Shown one piece after another: positions 24,360 through 36,807 of a stretch of DNA of 64,000 bases. Under the pieces are notes generated by a model. The model did not search any database. It saw only the letters and a program-made list of their open reading frames with translations, and was not told the DNA's origin. The DNA comes from Apostichopus japonicus (taxonomy: Eukaryota > Echinodermata > Holothuroidea > Aspidochirotida > Stichopodidae), in the NCBI RefSeq assembly GCF_037975245.1, contig NC_092571.1, forward strand, positions 13,885,417 to 13,949,416, in the 5' to 3' direction. The translations under genes and the position numbers were made by a program. Every line of letters starts with the position of its first letter. Positions within the stretch are counted from its first letter, which is position 1.

Positions 24360-27300
24360 CAACTATCATCAGTTTTACAAAGATTGGGGGTGGGTGTGAG
24401 ACACCCCCACCCCTCTAGCGACGTCCCTGAGTGTACGCATACACACGGCACGTCGAATAATACACGGGCGAAACTCGCAGTGTCCTGCATTACCATTGAA
24501 CTTCTGAGTTCGTATATTTTTCAAGAAACCGACACGGATACATACGACAACGTATACCAATATGTAAATGTCTCTCAAGATCGGTATGTCATAGGCACCT
24601 ATAGATGACTGAATTTCCCAGTGAGGTAAAATTCCTCCTAGATGGTAATCAAACGGTTTAAGAATTTTACCCAAAGGTGACCATATTTTAATATGTAGCA
24701 TATATGGGGCCAATACATCATAACTTTAAGCCTTCGAAATAACCTATTGTAGTTGCATATAACAAGGTTTGAACCTAACTGGAGACCAAAACTTCCCCGT
24801 ATGCAACACGTTTGAAAAATAAAGAGGCGCGGGGGGGGGGGGGGGGGGGTCGGGGTCGGAAAGAGGATTCAAGAAAGTTTGTAATATATAGGCTTCTTAA
24901 ATAGTGCAGTTCCTAAAGGGTCTACTCGTTTGTATTGGGTTTTAATGCCTTCTGAATCGCTTAATTTTCAAACAGTTTCTGTGAAGACTACTATATTTCA
25001 GTCATACTTTCTCAAGCGTGGGCACAAGAAAGCGTGGGCACACATGCATGTTAACCAATATGTATATGTGTAGTGTACGCGGCTGCGTGCAGTACATATG
25101 TTGTCTATGTATATATGTTAATCGTAATGTCTTTTTCCCGTTTTGATAGATGGGCTATAGTATGGGGTGCCTCCTATGATAGTAAGAAACCAGTTACCAG
25201 TACCATTGACGTACCCATCAGTGGCGTCGCCGAAGGGGGGGGGGGGCTGGGGCCTGAAAAAAATCGTGCCCCAGGTGCCCTTCCTCTTCAGATGCGGTTG
25301 TAGTGTTAAAAAAAAAATACTCAGAAAAAAATCTTTATTTGCCTAAATTAAAAACATCAATATTGGACAGATGCAAGCCCGAAAATTACTTCAAGTTGCT
25401 AAATATAGCACCAGATTGCATCTGAGGACCCTTAAAATTGATCCAAAATTCACAAAGTGGAAGGGAGAACTCTCCCCTATCACCCCTCCCCCTGGACGGC
25501 ATTTAACAATACACATTGTGCCTCCATAAGTAAGTGATGTGCCCCCCCCCCTTTACTACATGAAAGAGGACAGTAATGATGGATGAAGAACCCGAAGTAC
25601 ATCTGTTTTTCCGTATCACATATTATTTCACAAAAATTACAAAATTTAAACCCCAATGACGTGCGGGCATAATCTATACGAATTCAATACATCACTAACT
25701 ATAGGTGGTGGCGAGATCCCCAACCCTAAATGTGATAGATTTTGTGTATAACTTCTGCATATCAGTTTCCAATCTTATTTCCGAAAATATTAATCAATAA
25801 GAAGTGCTGAATGTGAACAAATCCTAAATGAGAGTATATGCCTAGAGTCGGCGAATAAACAATTTTGGTTGTAAAATATATACATGATATTTTTCTCAAA
25901 TTGATACATATGACCTTGAATTTTGCCCATCTTTTTAATTGTGTTAATGACAATGACATATGTAAAGGAGGATTTTGTAACACCTTTAGATCCAGAGATA
26001 TGTGTGTTTTCCACGTCGCAAAAAAGTACGCCCTCTATTCCATCTTGTTGCTAAAATGTGTTTTTTCCCTCTTTTGTTGGAGACTAGGTATTTTCCTTTA
26101 TATAGTAACATTATTCAGCTAGGAGTTGATCACAATGCACAGAGTAAATTGGTAAATTTGTATAATTATACTCCAAACAAAATTAAAATAACCCTATCAA
26201 TTAGACACAAGCATTTTACTGTTTTCCAAAATTATCATGGAAGTTTGATGTATTTTGCCACATTAGGAGGCTTTAAATGTATTGTCAATGTTAGTGCGAT
26301 TAATTAAGTGAAAATAGCTATGGCTGTAGAAAATCGGAGGGTTGAGCGCCGTAGGCTAGGACTATATTGTAATGGACTTGTCGCAACAGAAATGTGTATG
26401 TGTATGTGTATAGGTGAGGCGGGGGGGGGGGTGGGGATATAATGATATTCTTTATAGCAAGTGATTTTAATGTTATGATCACAAGCTGGCTGAAAAAATA
26501 TACCATAATTTATCTTACAAGCATGCAGCTATTTTTTTTGGGTGGGGAGGGGGGAGGGGAGGTGGTCAGGTCGACCGTTGTTTATATAGCATCAGCAAAG
26601 TCGTTGGGAGCTGGGGTTAGCATCGATGTGGGGCAGATCTCCATGCCCCTGCCCCCATACCCCACCGTGCTACTGTTTACACAAGTGAAAGCGACATTTT
26701 CCAAATGTATCCATGTAAACCACAAATGAATACTTCTACAGAAAGGCTAACCTAACACAAATAAGACTATATGCATGTGTGTTTGACAAGTAATACTGAT
26801 GAGAACTCCGCATAGTGCATATTTTTACACAGTACAACTAAACAAGTCTACTACAGTACTATTATAAAGGTTACCAGAGTTAGCCTTTTCACACAATAGA
26901 TCTAGCGTATTTTTTTTCACCTTTCTAGGGTTCCAGCATACGTTTTATCAAAAATCGCACCAAATCGGTAATTCACAAAATAATTACTTTGTTTTCTGAA
27001 ACTTTGAGACCAAATTACCACTTGGCAACCCAATAAAATATATTTATAGGCTTCCGTGGCTTTTACACTATAATACCGCGTGAACTGCTTTAATATTAAT
27101 GGGTTTTTCATACTTGGGTTTAAAATCCACAGTTAATTTTCTTGTATTATTTCCTGATTGTTATTAACCGTTTTAACTTGTTAAAATAATCACTAGACTG
27201 CCTATGATATGAATCAGTGCAACGAACAGTCAACGAATTATTGAAAACAACACATAACAAGTGAGTGAAACTGATTATCTAGCGTTTTCTGGGGTTTTAT

Positions 27301-27940
27301 TTTGGCAAATCTAACGTTTTTTTGTTACTTGTCGCTGGTAACCCTGATTATTATTATGCTAACCGTAAATGACCTTTGGCCACCCCGTACTAGTTTTAAG
27401 TGATTGACAGATCAGCTGTGCCGCAACCCATTACAACTCCCTGGTAGTACAGTAGATAGTAGATACTGTAAGTGTAATCGCACAAAAACATCGTGTGTTA
27501 TGACACATACGTTGTACTCCCTGTCCCAGGGCAACTCCGAATATTGAGCCTATCGTTTTGAATTCTACACTTGTTGCTAGCGACCATACTGACACGATTT
27601 TTATCGTCAACTCTTCTTCGAAATCGGGTGTTTTTCGTAAAAAGCTTGCATCCTGAATTCCTGACCATCGTCGATACAATACAACATAATAATCATAACT
27701 GACCTATGAATCTTACGTAGCATTGTCACTCTAGGCCATGAACCTTGAAAACGAAAATTTTGGACCAAATGTACTACTAGTACGCGATTTCCGGCTGCGA
27801 GTGACACATTTCCAATCCGAATTTTTTACCGGCCCGGGCAAGGATCAGATCCATAGTACGGCTCGAGTGCAAATGCGACTGGATCAATGCATCAGTTTAC
27901 CCCGTGGAGAGATGATCGTCTGATAAAATCAGAGGATCTG
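24360..27940. other. No supported gene; scattered repeat fragments
   Basis: The interval contains a G-run (about 24830-24850), a CAGTGGCGTCGCCG+poly-G repeat head (25220-25250) and C-rich patches. Several AT-rich chance frames are present. A TGGGTGTGAGACACCCCCACCC palindrome lies near 24392-24413. I could not support any exon. Confidence 0.45.
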
Positions 27941-27952
27941 ATCTGGATCTTG

Positions 27953-27992
27953 TATAAAAGCACAAGTCCAAGAACAGATTTAAGAACTTAGG
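27953..27992 (+). promoter_or_regulatory. Possible TATA box with a splice donor just downstream
   Basis: TATAAAAG (27953-27960) is followed 31 bp later by AACTTAG|GTAAGTGC, a strong donor consensus. The arrangement would fit a promoter with a very short first exon. It lies only 175 bp upstream of the transposon terminal repeat at 28167. The evidence is just these two motifs, so chance is possible. Confidence 0.25.
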
Positions 27993-28537
27993 TAAGTGCT
28001 AATTTTCAAATTTAATCTTTATAGCAGCAAATATGCTCATATACTTCATTATTGCATACTGTACATGGTGCATATTGCTATAATTTATTTCAGGCTTTTC
28101 CAGTTACAAACATGCCCCTCCCCCCAAGAAAAAAATAACAAAACATAAATAACAGTTTTGGCATATGGGTCTGTTCACGTTAAAGCGCCCAAATTAGCAT
28201 AAATGGCATTTGGAGCATTGTGACAAAATAATTAGAGATTCTAGAGATACAAATATTATCCCCATGGAGAGAGTCCACCTAGCTGTACCTACCATAGCAT
28301 AGACAATTTCCTGAGATATGCATATAGGTATGTTATACTCCCAGAAGTGCCGAAATGTGGACGGAAAATGTTGCCGTTTTCAAACTGCACAATTTGTACT
28401 TTGATCTATTCTCAACTCCAAAAGAGGATTACTCCAAACTTTGTCATGATTGAACTTTGTGGCTATAGGTTCCCTCTCATAAATATTTCAGAAAATTTCA
28501 TCGATGAATTTGCGAATTATTGCGAAACTGGACCAGT

Positions 28538-29147
28538 GTTTCGGACATCACTTTTTCCGTCCACATTTATACACCAATTTATGAGTGGCATAGTTTGGGG
28601 TTAAATAACAAATGTTGAAAGTGGTGTGCCTTTTCAATACTGTCATAGTTGTATCAAATAAAATATATATCAGATGCATGTCCATTCAGCCACATTTTAC
28701 TACACAATGAAGTTAAACAACATGCAAAATGTTTCCGTCCACATTTTGGTGATGTCCGAAACGTCATGAAGCAACTATTATATGAAGTATGCTAAAACCC
28801 ACAAGACTGTTTTGTTACTCTAATTAAAGCATAAGTACTCCCCCAACTACAGTATGTACATGACACATTTCCACTCCTCCGTTTTGATTTTATAACCATT
28901 TCAAATTTTCCGTCCATGTGTGTGATGTCCGAAACACAAGTGATGTCCGAAACAAGTTTTAATTAATATTGCTTTATGTTGCTTGAAAAAAAGCCACAAT
29001 AGATGAGCACTTCATATATTATGACAAGTTCTATTGTTACAAACATACATACTGCACTACTCAAAACTTCATCCATCTTTACCAAATATTATAGCAAAAT
29101 AACCTTAAAAGTATGTTTCGGACATCACCATGTGTTTCGGACATCAC
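28538..29147. repeat. Left subterminal GTGATGTCCGAAAC cluster
   Basis: Six copies of the 14-mer occur, three in each orientation, along with TTCCGTCCACATTT copies near 28556, 28735 and 28907. Spacing is irregular apart from two close pairs (28922/28940 and 29115/29134) 18-19 bp apart, start to start. Confidence 0.85.
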
Positions 29148-29775
29148 TTTTGTGAATCCAACATATTGTAAAACAGCACTAGTTTCAACTGAATGATTCA
29201 ATTGGTTGATTTCAGTGTGCTAGAATACACTAAGATCCTACAACAGAATGCTTCTCAACTTTTGGTGTCATTTGACCAACATGTATTCATCTTTTGATGA
29301 CTTGTGACAAGTCTAAAATGATATTCTACATATTTGGGTATGAATGTTACTGGGAACATCAAGTTACTTGGATTTTTCTAGAACTGACATCATTAACACT
29401 ACAATTTTCCTTTTTTTAGTACTGAAGAAGTAAAAAAAACGTTTAGTGAAATTTTTTCTGACATAACATGTATCAGGATACCATCACAGTATACAGTACA
29501 TTAGAAAGTAATGCTGTAATTTTCTGCTATAGCTTAAATCAAGCTATTTGTCACAACCATAGAAAGCCTTTTTATAGGCTAGAAGAACTACATCAAAGGG
29601 CACGTGGGTACCATGCATGGACTGTCATGTGATGTGTTTTAGCTTCCATGGCGGTACCAATTTGATATTTCCCAATATCATATTGATAATTGTAAAGTTA
29701 ATTACACACAATTGGAATAGGCCTAGATGAGTTTTGTAGCACAGTAGCTCATGTTTCTATCACATCGGTCTACAG

Positions 29776-30176
29776 CAGGGTTGTCCAACCTTTTGCAGAG
29801 GAGGGCCACATGGAATGATTATGATGAAGTAGGGGGCCGTATGAACCCTTCGCTCGATTTTTCGACTTTTTGCGCGAAGCCTAAGGCAACAAAATGTGAG
29901 CACTGCCCGTGGAGCGCACTAACTTATTTTCCTTCCTGATAAAACAGTCCAGCCGGCCCCCCTCCCCTCCCCTCCGCTGAGAGAGTGTCATACAAACTGA
30001 CCTGTATAAAGTTTTTTTTTGGACCCAGAAGGTTCGAATGATTGATTATATAGCTTCAAATTGTTATCAATAAATCTGCTCACTAAATTTCACATCGTAG
30101 AGCCTCTCTGGCGGGCCGGACGCAACCCTGCGGCGGGCTGGACTGTGGCCAGCGGGCCGTAGGTTGGACAACCCTG
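29776..30176. mobile_element. hAT-like MITE nested in the TIR transposon
   Basis: This 401-bp element has terminal inverted repeats CAGGGTTGTCCAACCT and AGGTTGGACAACCCTG. CAGGG ends are typical of hAT-superfamily elements, which make 8-bp target duplications. The flanks GTCTACAG and GTCTATGC share the first five bases, which fits a decayed duplication. The interior is GC-rich near both ends (GAGGGCCACATGG, GGCGGGCTGGAC) and has no coding capacity. Confidence 0.8.
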
Positions 30177-31618
30177 GTCTATGCTCATAGTATGTCAACG
30201 TCACTTTGAAAAACTGAACACCGTTCAGTGTCGTCTGTCGCTCTATATGATATGGACTCAGTGTGCATCTATAACACCCTATGTCAGAGCAGTTTAACTG
30301 TTGATGGGAACTTGATGGTTGTCAAGAAAAGCTACCAGTATTTTGGGAAGATGTTAGCTAAGTAGTAGGACTGTGGAACGTGTCTGGTGATCTAACCTAT
30401 AAATGTTGGTCAACGACTATAACTATAATGTTAAGGTACAGACATTGCTAGGTAACTGTGTGTTGTCTGCTGCTCTAAGCCCAAATATACATTTACTGTA
30501 TTAGTTAGTAAATCACAATGGGCAATGTGAAGATTAATGCAGTATATCAGATTATTAGTACCACCCTGGAACACATTACAGCACATGACCCTCTTTGACT
30601 GGTACACGGATTTACTGTGTGATGAAACCTCCAGGTTTACTCGATGGTGTCAACAGTATTAATATACACAGAGTGGTGCATCATGCATGCATGACCATGT
30701 TTTCATTCCGAGTTGCTTCACTGAGACTTCAGATCTTTAGTGATATGTACAGTATACAGATATTTATCATGATGAAACTTAATGATAAAGTTGAACAATT
30801 TGCTGAGCTGCTGTATACCATAACATCTAAGCCCTATACTTAAATGTAAGTTTAGGCCATAAGCTTAAATCATAACAATCTTACAAAGTAAATCATTTAA
30901 TTCATATGTGACAAGGAGTATTTGTACAAACCATGAATACTTGTTTTTCACATCATAGTTGCCAAGGCATAATGATGAATCTCAATAAAGAAGGATATTT
31001 AAACTAGTACTTATAGTAGTTACTCGTATTGGCTACTGCTGTTGCTTAGCTGGGCCAGTGGAAGCAATCTTCAACATTGGCAGATCCAGCTCAAAGGTGC
31101 ATGGGGAGGGGGTGGGAGCGGGTGGGTACCATTTGAAGGGATGCAAAATAGTTGTTATTGCTGACATTACAAAATAGGACCAAGCATTCTAGTGGAGTTT
31201 AGGTTATGATACCTCCCTTCTGAAAATTGTTTAAATAGTAGACTCTATGATACTAGCTACAACAGGTGGGTGCCAAATTAGCTATGTAGGGATGTCTCCT
31301 GTGTACATCTGTATATTTATTAAATGGTAAATATTTGCTGTTTGTTTCAATTATTGCAGACTTCATCTAGGTGGTGATGGAAATGTGGAAACCGTAAAAG
31401 ATAAAAAGAATTCTATAACCCTTTTGGGGAAACATTTCTTTGCAGTCAATAATAATACCATTTTCTGCAAAATAATGTATAAGTTGATGTCTGGGAAGTG
31501 TTGGTGAACGCTTGCCAATGCAAATGGTATGCTGGACAGGTACAGTAACGAATGTGGTGAAGCAGAGATTAACTTTATGCCTATTTTTCAATGAATGGTC
31601 ACTATGTGGAGTGTTATG

Positions 31619-31846
31619 GAGTGTTTGCGCAGTGGTTAACGCCGGTGCCTTTCAATCATAAGGTCCCGAGTTTGTGTCACTCCAAGATTAATGTATGTCG
31701 TCCAGTTACAGAGTTGTTGACAATTGACAATTCATAATCATGGTCGCTAAAAATGAATCTAAGAGACTGACTTCGGTCAGCTTGCGGCTTTGATAAGCCA
31801 ATGATGGCTTCTTCGTGAGTTCCTGCTTGCACGAAGATCTAAACTA
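31619..31846 (+). mobile_element. tRNA-derived SINE
   Basis: The head reads TTTGCGCAGTGGTTAACGCC (an A-box-like tRNA D-arm) followed by AAGGTCCCGAGTTTGTGTC, a weakened B box. A tRNA-unrelated body follows, containing GACTTCGGTCAGCTTGCGGC and CTTCTTCGTGAGTTCCTGC. This is the usual plan of a Pol III SINE. It is not a functional tRNA gene because the acceptor stem and B box are degraded. Confidence 0.65.
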
Positions 31847-32287
31847 AATGTGTGTATTCTGGATATGTATGAATTGAGTATGTAGTAAACAGTGATAATT
31901 CATTAACATTAAATGGGGTTATCATTTACACCAAGCCTTCAGATTTTCACTTATCACCTATCTTTTCACCTATCGGCTCTGTCCAGATGTTCAATTTGAA
32001 ATATGTGCCTCAGGGCATTTGTTTTCCCAAGAATTTACAGTGCCATTATTTTTCAGTACACCTTGTTGATTTCCCAGTCTATGGTGTTTTAATAAACTGC
32101 ATTCCCTCAAAAATTCATAATATCTAGTGTAAATCTGCTAAGTACTGTACTGTCTGACTGTTGTGTCTATATTGAAGCAGACTTTTGTTGCTTGAACAGG
32201 TTTGAATAGCAAAAATATTACTTCATATTGTTGTTACCTGCTGATATATGTATTATTGTTATGCAGCTTTGTGAACATTTTTCCAAG

Positions 32288-32902
32288 GTGATGTCCGAAA
32301 CATTCAGTGATGTCCGAAATGCTCATAAAGTAACTTGTAATAAACACTGAGGATTTGAACTATAATAAGTTCAAAACTGTCATTATACCTTGTAGGTAGC
32401 CTGTCAACAACAAAGACCCCTTTGTTACAAATTTAACTTTTGATATGATATGCGTTGTGTAGAAAACATTACAGTGATGTCCTAATACAGTTGTGGTGAT
32501 GTCCGAAACATAGTCCAAGACAGTCTTATGCAAATCTATAAAACAAGTGTTTGCATTTTTCATTATTTCAAATGAATTTTATGCTGTTTGTTATCATCAC
32601 ATATCGTGATGTACTGATATATATTGCTAAGTATTAACAAGCATGGCCTTCGTTTAATAATTGTCTTGTTGATCACTTGGATCACTTGTATCCCTTTTCT
32701 TTGTTTTGAACTTGGAACCTAGGAAGGGTCCAAAGATCTCTTTTGGTACAGGTAACAACTTACTAAAATGCTTTTCTATTCATTATTGCCATGAAATGAA
32801 CATCATTTGGTTTATTACTAAATATTAGGTTTAATATATTAGGTAAACCATTGGTGGGTGATGTCCGAAACAAGATCATTTTGGAGGGGTGATGTCCGAA
32901 AC
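32288..32902 (+). repeat. Right subterminal GTGATGTCCGAAAC cluster
   Basis: Five copies occur (about 32288, 32307, 32496, 32858 and 32889), plus a degenerate one near 32474. All are in the same orientation, unlike the mixed left cluster. Two pairs are 19 and 31 bp apart. Confidence 0.85.
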
Positions 32903-33678
32903 AAGAGTCAAGAAAAAAAAAATTCTGAGAGGACATGACCCAGAATTTTCAGCTTTTGGTTAATATATGTGCTTATGTTGTGGTTTAATTTTATGGTATA
33001 ATTGTTACTATTAATTTCAATTTTGTTCTTTAAATAAAAACTTTTTAAATTTTATTTCAGGAAAAATTGAATATTTTCTAACGATACTCGAATATTTTAT
33101 AAAAAACATCATCGATATCATTGAAAACTTGTCTCACAATAGCAAATTTTGTGTTAATAAAGAAAATAAAAACAGAATTCCCAAATGTAGCAGCAATGGA
33201 ATGACACACCACCATTACAAAAAGAACAAATTTTGGAAAATTTATAGATTGTCACACTTTCAGCCATCTTGAATATAATTTCCAGAATAGTTTAAGCTCT
33301 GGTCAATTCTGATTCATAAATTGCAGATATTAGTTATGTTATTTACTTAGAATAGAAGTTCTTTACTGTAATTTGAAAATTTGGTACCTCAGGCAACCAA
33401 ATTGGGCGCTTTAACGTGAACAGACCCAAATATATGTCCCTGCATGGTCCAGTGTGCAGATTTTTACTCACATTTGTTGCTCTCACTATGTGTGATTGTG
33501 GGAACTAGGGACTGTGTCCCAATGGCTAGGAAAATTATTGAAGGTCAGGCTATTTTATTGAAGTTAATGAGTTTTGTCCTTTTTTACAAGTTGTACTGAA
33601 GTTTGGTAGAACACTACCATTTCGACAAAATATTGTCAACTAAAAATTCACTTTTCAACATTGCAGCATTGATACTGA

Positions 33679-33906
33679 CATTGGAGAAGTCCTCTCCCTC
33701 CATACATCCACATACAGTACCTCACAGATGTGCAAGATTTCATAACAGGGCTACACAGTCTGCATAAAGTACTAACCTCAGAAGCAATCAATCACAACAA
33801 TATTGTCTTGCCTGATTGCAACTCCATTGTGGAAATAAAACCTGAAAACTTTGCCTCTTTGGTTGTGGTCAAACAGTGTGTCAATAAAGGATCATATGAC
33901 ACCTAG
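33679..33906 (+). pseudogene. Unidentified coding-like fragment next to the transposon
   Basis: This frame of 75 codons has no ATG. It includes IQYLTDVQDFITGLHSLHKV and CNSIVEIKPENFASLVVVKQ and ends at TAG (33904-33906). The composition looks protein-like and it lies just after the transposon's right end. I recognise no family. It might belong to the transposase gene that follows or be chance. Confidence 0.25.
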
Positions 33907-34521
33907 CCAGTTCATATCACAGTGTAAGGCAGTCTATACTGCAGCAACCAACAGTGAATATATACAGTCTTCAAAAGCAGGGTTAACCACAGAAAGGGAG
34001 TAAAACTGTTGAGCAGTGGTCATGCTGTGAGGGCTTACTCTTTCAATGCATGCCTTTGGATACTGTTTCACATTCATGGCTCATATTATTGTGGTGTGCA
34101 GCTGAGTAAATGAAGATTTAGTTGTGCTCATTTGTCATTGTGCTCCACTTACATGGGAAACAAAATGTGTGAAGGAACCCTTACAAATTTTAACAAATTA
34201 CCAGTTTTCTGTCAGAATGTAAAGAGGATGATCCTGACAAATTGGACATTGAGCCAACTCTTTTCTTATCTCCACACAAAAGCAAGGGAAATACATCCCT
34301 ACCTAATACACTTAAAGACCAAATATGGAGGCAATTTTTGTTGTTGAGATTTTCCATTAATTTGGGAGTTTACATACCCATAATCAACATGTGTAAAAAA
34401 TAATCTTCGAAAACCTACTATAACCCATCAAAAAACGACCACGAAAGTGGACATTTTGGGTAGTCACGTGACATGAACCTTTGGAATGTCTGAAAACAGA
34501 GATTGACCCAAAGGAGCCCCT

Positions 34522-35754
34522 GGTCACCGTGTGACGTCAAAGTTTGTATACCGCGAAAATCAAACGCTGATATAGGCACTGTTTGTACACAGATAGCGAA
34601 CAATTGTACTGTTTTTGACTTCCAATTTCGAGCGTTTGAAAAGCTGTTAGCTTAAAACAAGAACACATGAAGGTTAACAACAAGTTTTAAGACAATTATA
34701 AGCAGAAATTTTAGTTAAATTGCTTATTTTATTAGCAAAATTTCAACTCAAATGGAGGCATCTTTTACATAGCGTAGCGTCAATAGGTCCGTACGGTACA
34801 ATATACTTACGTAGTACTTACTCGTTTTAATCATCCAAAAGTACAAACACAGAAAAAAGTATCCTGTCAATAAACAAATTTAGCAGTGAATATCCTAATC
34901 CACGTTTCTTGTTCAATCCTGGGCGAAAAACTACCGTGACTCTGTGTAATTCCATAGAGTTAGGTCTAGTTGAAACAGGCCTTGACCAGTAACATCCCAC
35001 AATCACAAGACAGTCACTAACGAAATAAAACGTCCGATCGCTACATACTACCGTTTTTATTCAACTCCTTGGAACATGCAGATGTCGGAATAAACAGAAC
35101 GGACAATATTACACATGTATCACGAACTCACGATACTGGAATACAACAAATGAAATAGGTAAATCCTAACATGGCTATTTACACATGCTGTGAGCCAACG
35201 CCGGCGAGAGTTGTAACTAACTACCGTACATGTACTAACAATGCTATACCCTTGGCACGGTATATATATACGGTCATCTCTTACAGTAAATATATTACTG
35301 TCAATTGCGTGATATAATGTTACATGTAAGGACGTCCAGGGCGTGTTTACGGTCAATTTCACATTAGCTATGTCCGACCATGGTCCGACACAGCTATCGA
35401 CAGTATATAATTTTCACAGAATGAGACATTTGCAGCATACACAGAAGCAGGGTCATGCATGTGGACTCATGGGCATGAGATACTCCGGGTGCTGAAAAAT
35501 CTTTCCGCGTGGATCTCAAAAAATTGATCCAAAGTCTGCGGCGTTTTACGTCGGTTCTTTTACTCGGAAATCTAAAAAAGCTGATGCTTTTGTTGGATGA
35601 GGTATAACTGCAACCTCCAACAACACAGAATTGTGGCATTTTGAGGAAAAAGGAGTAATATCGTTGATGTTTTTGGCAGCTCAAGTATACGACTTTACAC
35701 ACTAAACGTATAGTTGTGAGTGAGGTATACAAACGTTGACGTCACATGGTCACC
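34522..35754. repeat. 31-bp imperfect inverted repeats flanking the THAP exon
   Basis: GGTCACCGTGTGACGTCAAA and the next 11 bases (34522-34552) pair with 35724-35754 at 28 of 31 positions. GGAATGTCTGAAA also lies outside each end, in direct orientation. The THAP exon sits inside, close to the right repeat. These may be the ends of a short DNA element or internal repeats of a larger one. Confidence 0.6.
35485..35639 (-). CDS. THAP-domain exon (C2CH zinc finger, DNA binding)
   Basis: The minus-strand ATG at 35637-35639 begins MPQFCVVGGCSYTSSNKSIS, then FFRFPSKR, RRLWINFLRSTRKDFSAPG. The C-x4-C pair, the FxRFP phrase, the invariant W and the trailing A-P are the first half of a THAP domain. THAP is the DNA-binding domain of P-element-type transposases and of host proteins derived from them. 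The second half (the C-x2-H-F part) is absent. A weak donor GTATCT follows SAPG, so the domain was probably split by an intron, and the partner exon was not found. It is divergently oriented to the transposase gene starting at 35956. Confidence 0.7.
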
Positions 35755-35955
35755 TGATGTCTTAGGAATGTTTCAGGAATGTCTGAAATAGAAGCTGACT
35801 TTTCGTCCCATTTTTCACGTATTAAACGTCCGAAATTGGTAAAGTTAATTACAGCAATGTAATTGGAGTCAGTTAAGGATTACATACATGCAAAATGGTG
35901 GGATTTTATGTTCATCGAAAAGTCTCCATAGTTGGTCTTTAAAAGGAACGTGAGC

Positions 35956-36807
35956 ATGGATAATGAAATGGAAAATTTGGAAGAGGAACCAACTTTAAAT
36001 AATCATACTAAAACAAAACTTTCACTGCCGTTTGAATGGGGCAGTCACTGTGAGTTACAACATCAGTACTATTTCTCCAGATACAACAAATGATTCGCTG
36101 TGGTTGTACCTTGACATAAGTTCAAATGGAAGTAGTAGCAGTAGCTTTGGTATTGCCAGAGAATTTTCTGCATCAATTTCTTCATGTGATCAAAACCTTT
36201 TTTTTTTTTAAGGAGTGAGAAAAAATGAAGGAGACCCAATCAAGCATTTGATCCACTGCCTATGTTCCAATCTGATTGCTGTGATGGTAGCTGTATCAAA
36301 TCGCTTTCTTACGATGACCTAGAACAGTCTTTTCTAGAGGTTAGTGAAGTGAGGGAAACTTAGCTAAAGCAATTCACTCTGGACAAGATTTGGATTCATC
36401 AGGAAAGATCATGTCACACCTGAGACAAATCTTGTTCTATTTATGTAATTTGTGGGAAGATTGTATGTGAGAAAGCATTTTGTATGTTCTTTGGTATTAG
36501 TAGCAAGTTATTCAAAGATTGTCTGAAATAATTTCAAGTTGGCAAGAAAAATGCAATTCATGGCAATAAAGGCAAGAAAAGGATGAGAACAAAAACTCCA
36601 TTTGCACTAGCTTGGATGAGGTGTTTATTTGAACATATTGGAGATTACATGCCCCACAAAACAGAAGTGCACCTTCCAGTGTCATACACAAAGACTTCTC
36701 TCCATGCACGCATGAAGAAGGAAATGATAGAAATTGGCATTGGTGAACAAAGCATCATTTCCAAGGAATACTTTATGGAAATCTTTAGAAGAGTTCAAGA
36801 TTCCTAA
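35956..36807 (+). pseudogene. Transposase-like gene, N-terminal region (broken)
   Basis: The ATG at 35956 starts MDNEMENLEEEPTLNNHTKT, but the frame is interrupted before 36.1 kb. Further on are pieces CDGSCIKSLSYDDLEQSFLE (near 36280) and VICGKIVCEKAFCMFFGISS (near 36447). An open segment follows: RMRTKTPFALAWMRCLFEHI, then GDYMPHKTEVHLPVSYTKTS, ending at RRVQDS (36807). The 'CxKAFCxxxGIS' helix-turn-helix style block and the 'W...F...GD.MP....HLP...TK' block are typical of a widespread, poorly named metazoan transposase-like family. The assignment rests on my recognition of these blocks. Confidence 0.55.

Larger units (their letters stand above)
28167..33427. mobile_element. DNA transposon with perfect 26-bp TIRs and subterminal repeat arrays
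   Basis: GGGTCTGTTCACGTTAAAGC plus six more bases (28167-28192) is the exact reverse complement of 33402-33427. Inside, GTGATGTCCGAAAC occurs at about 28538(-), 28749, 28922, 28940, 29115(-), 29134(-), 32288, 32307, 32496, 32858 and 32889. The copies are thus confined to the outer thirds. A second motif, TTCCGTCCACATTT, repeats in the left third. This layout resembles transposase-binding subterminal repeats. No transposase frame is visible between the ends, so it is probably non-autonomous or eroded. A target-site duplication is not evident. It holds a nested MITE and a SINE. Confidence 0.85.

Noticed and set aside
28347-28604. 85-codon plus-strand frame at the left of the TIR transposon as a transposase
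   Set aside because: Short, crosses the subterminal motifs, and has no transposase motif.
31619-31690. Functional tRNA gene
   Set aside because: The A-box-like part is present but the B box and acceptor stem are degraded and a SINE body follows.
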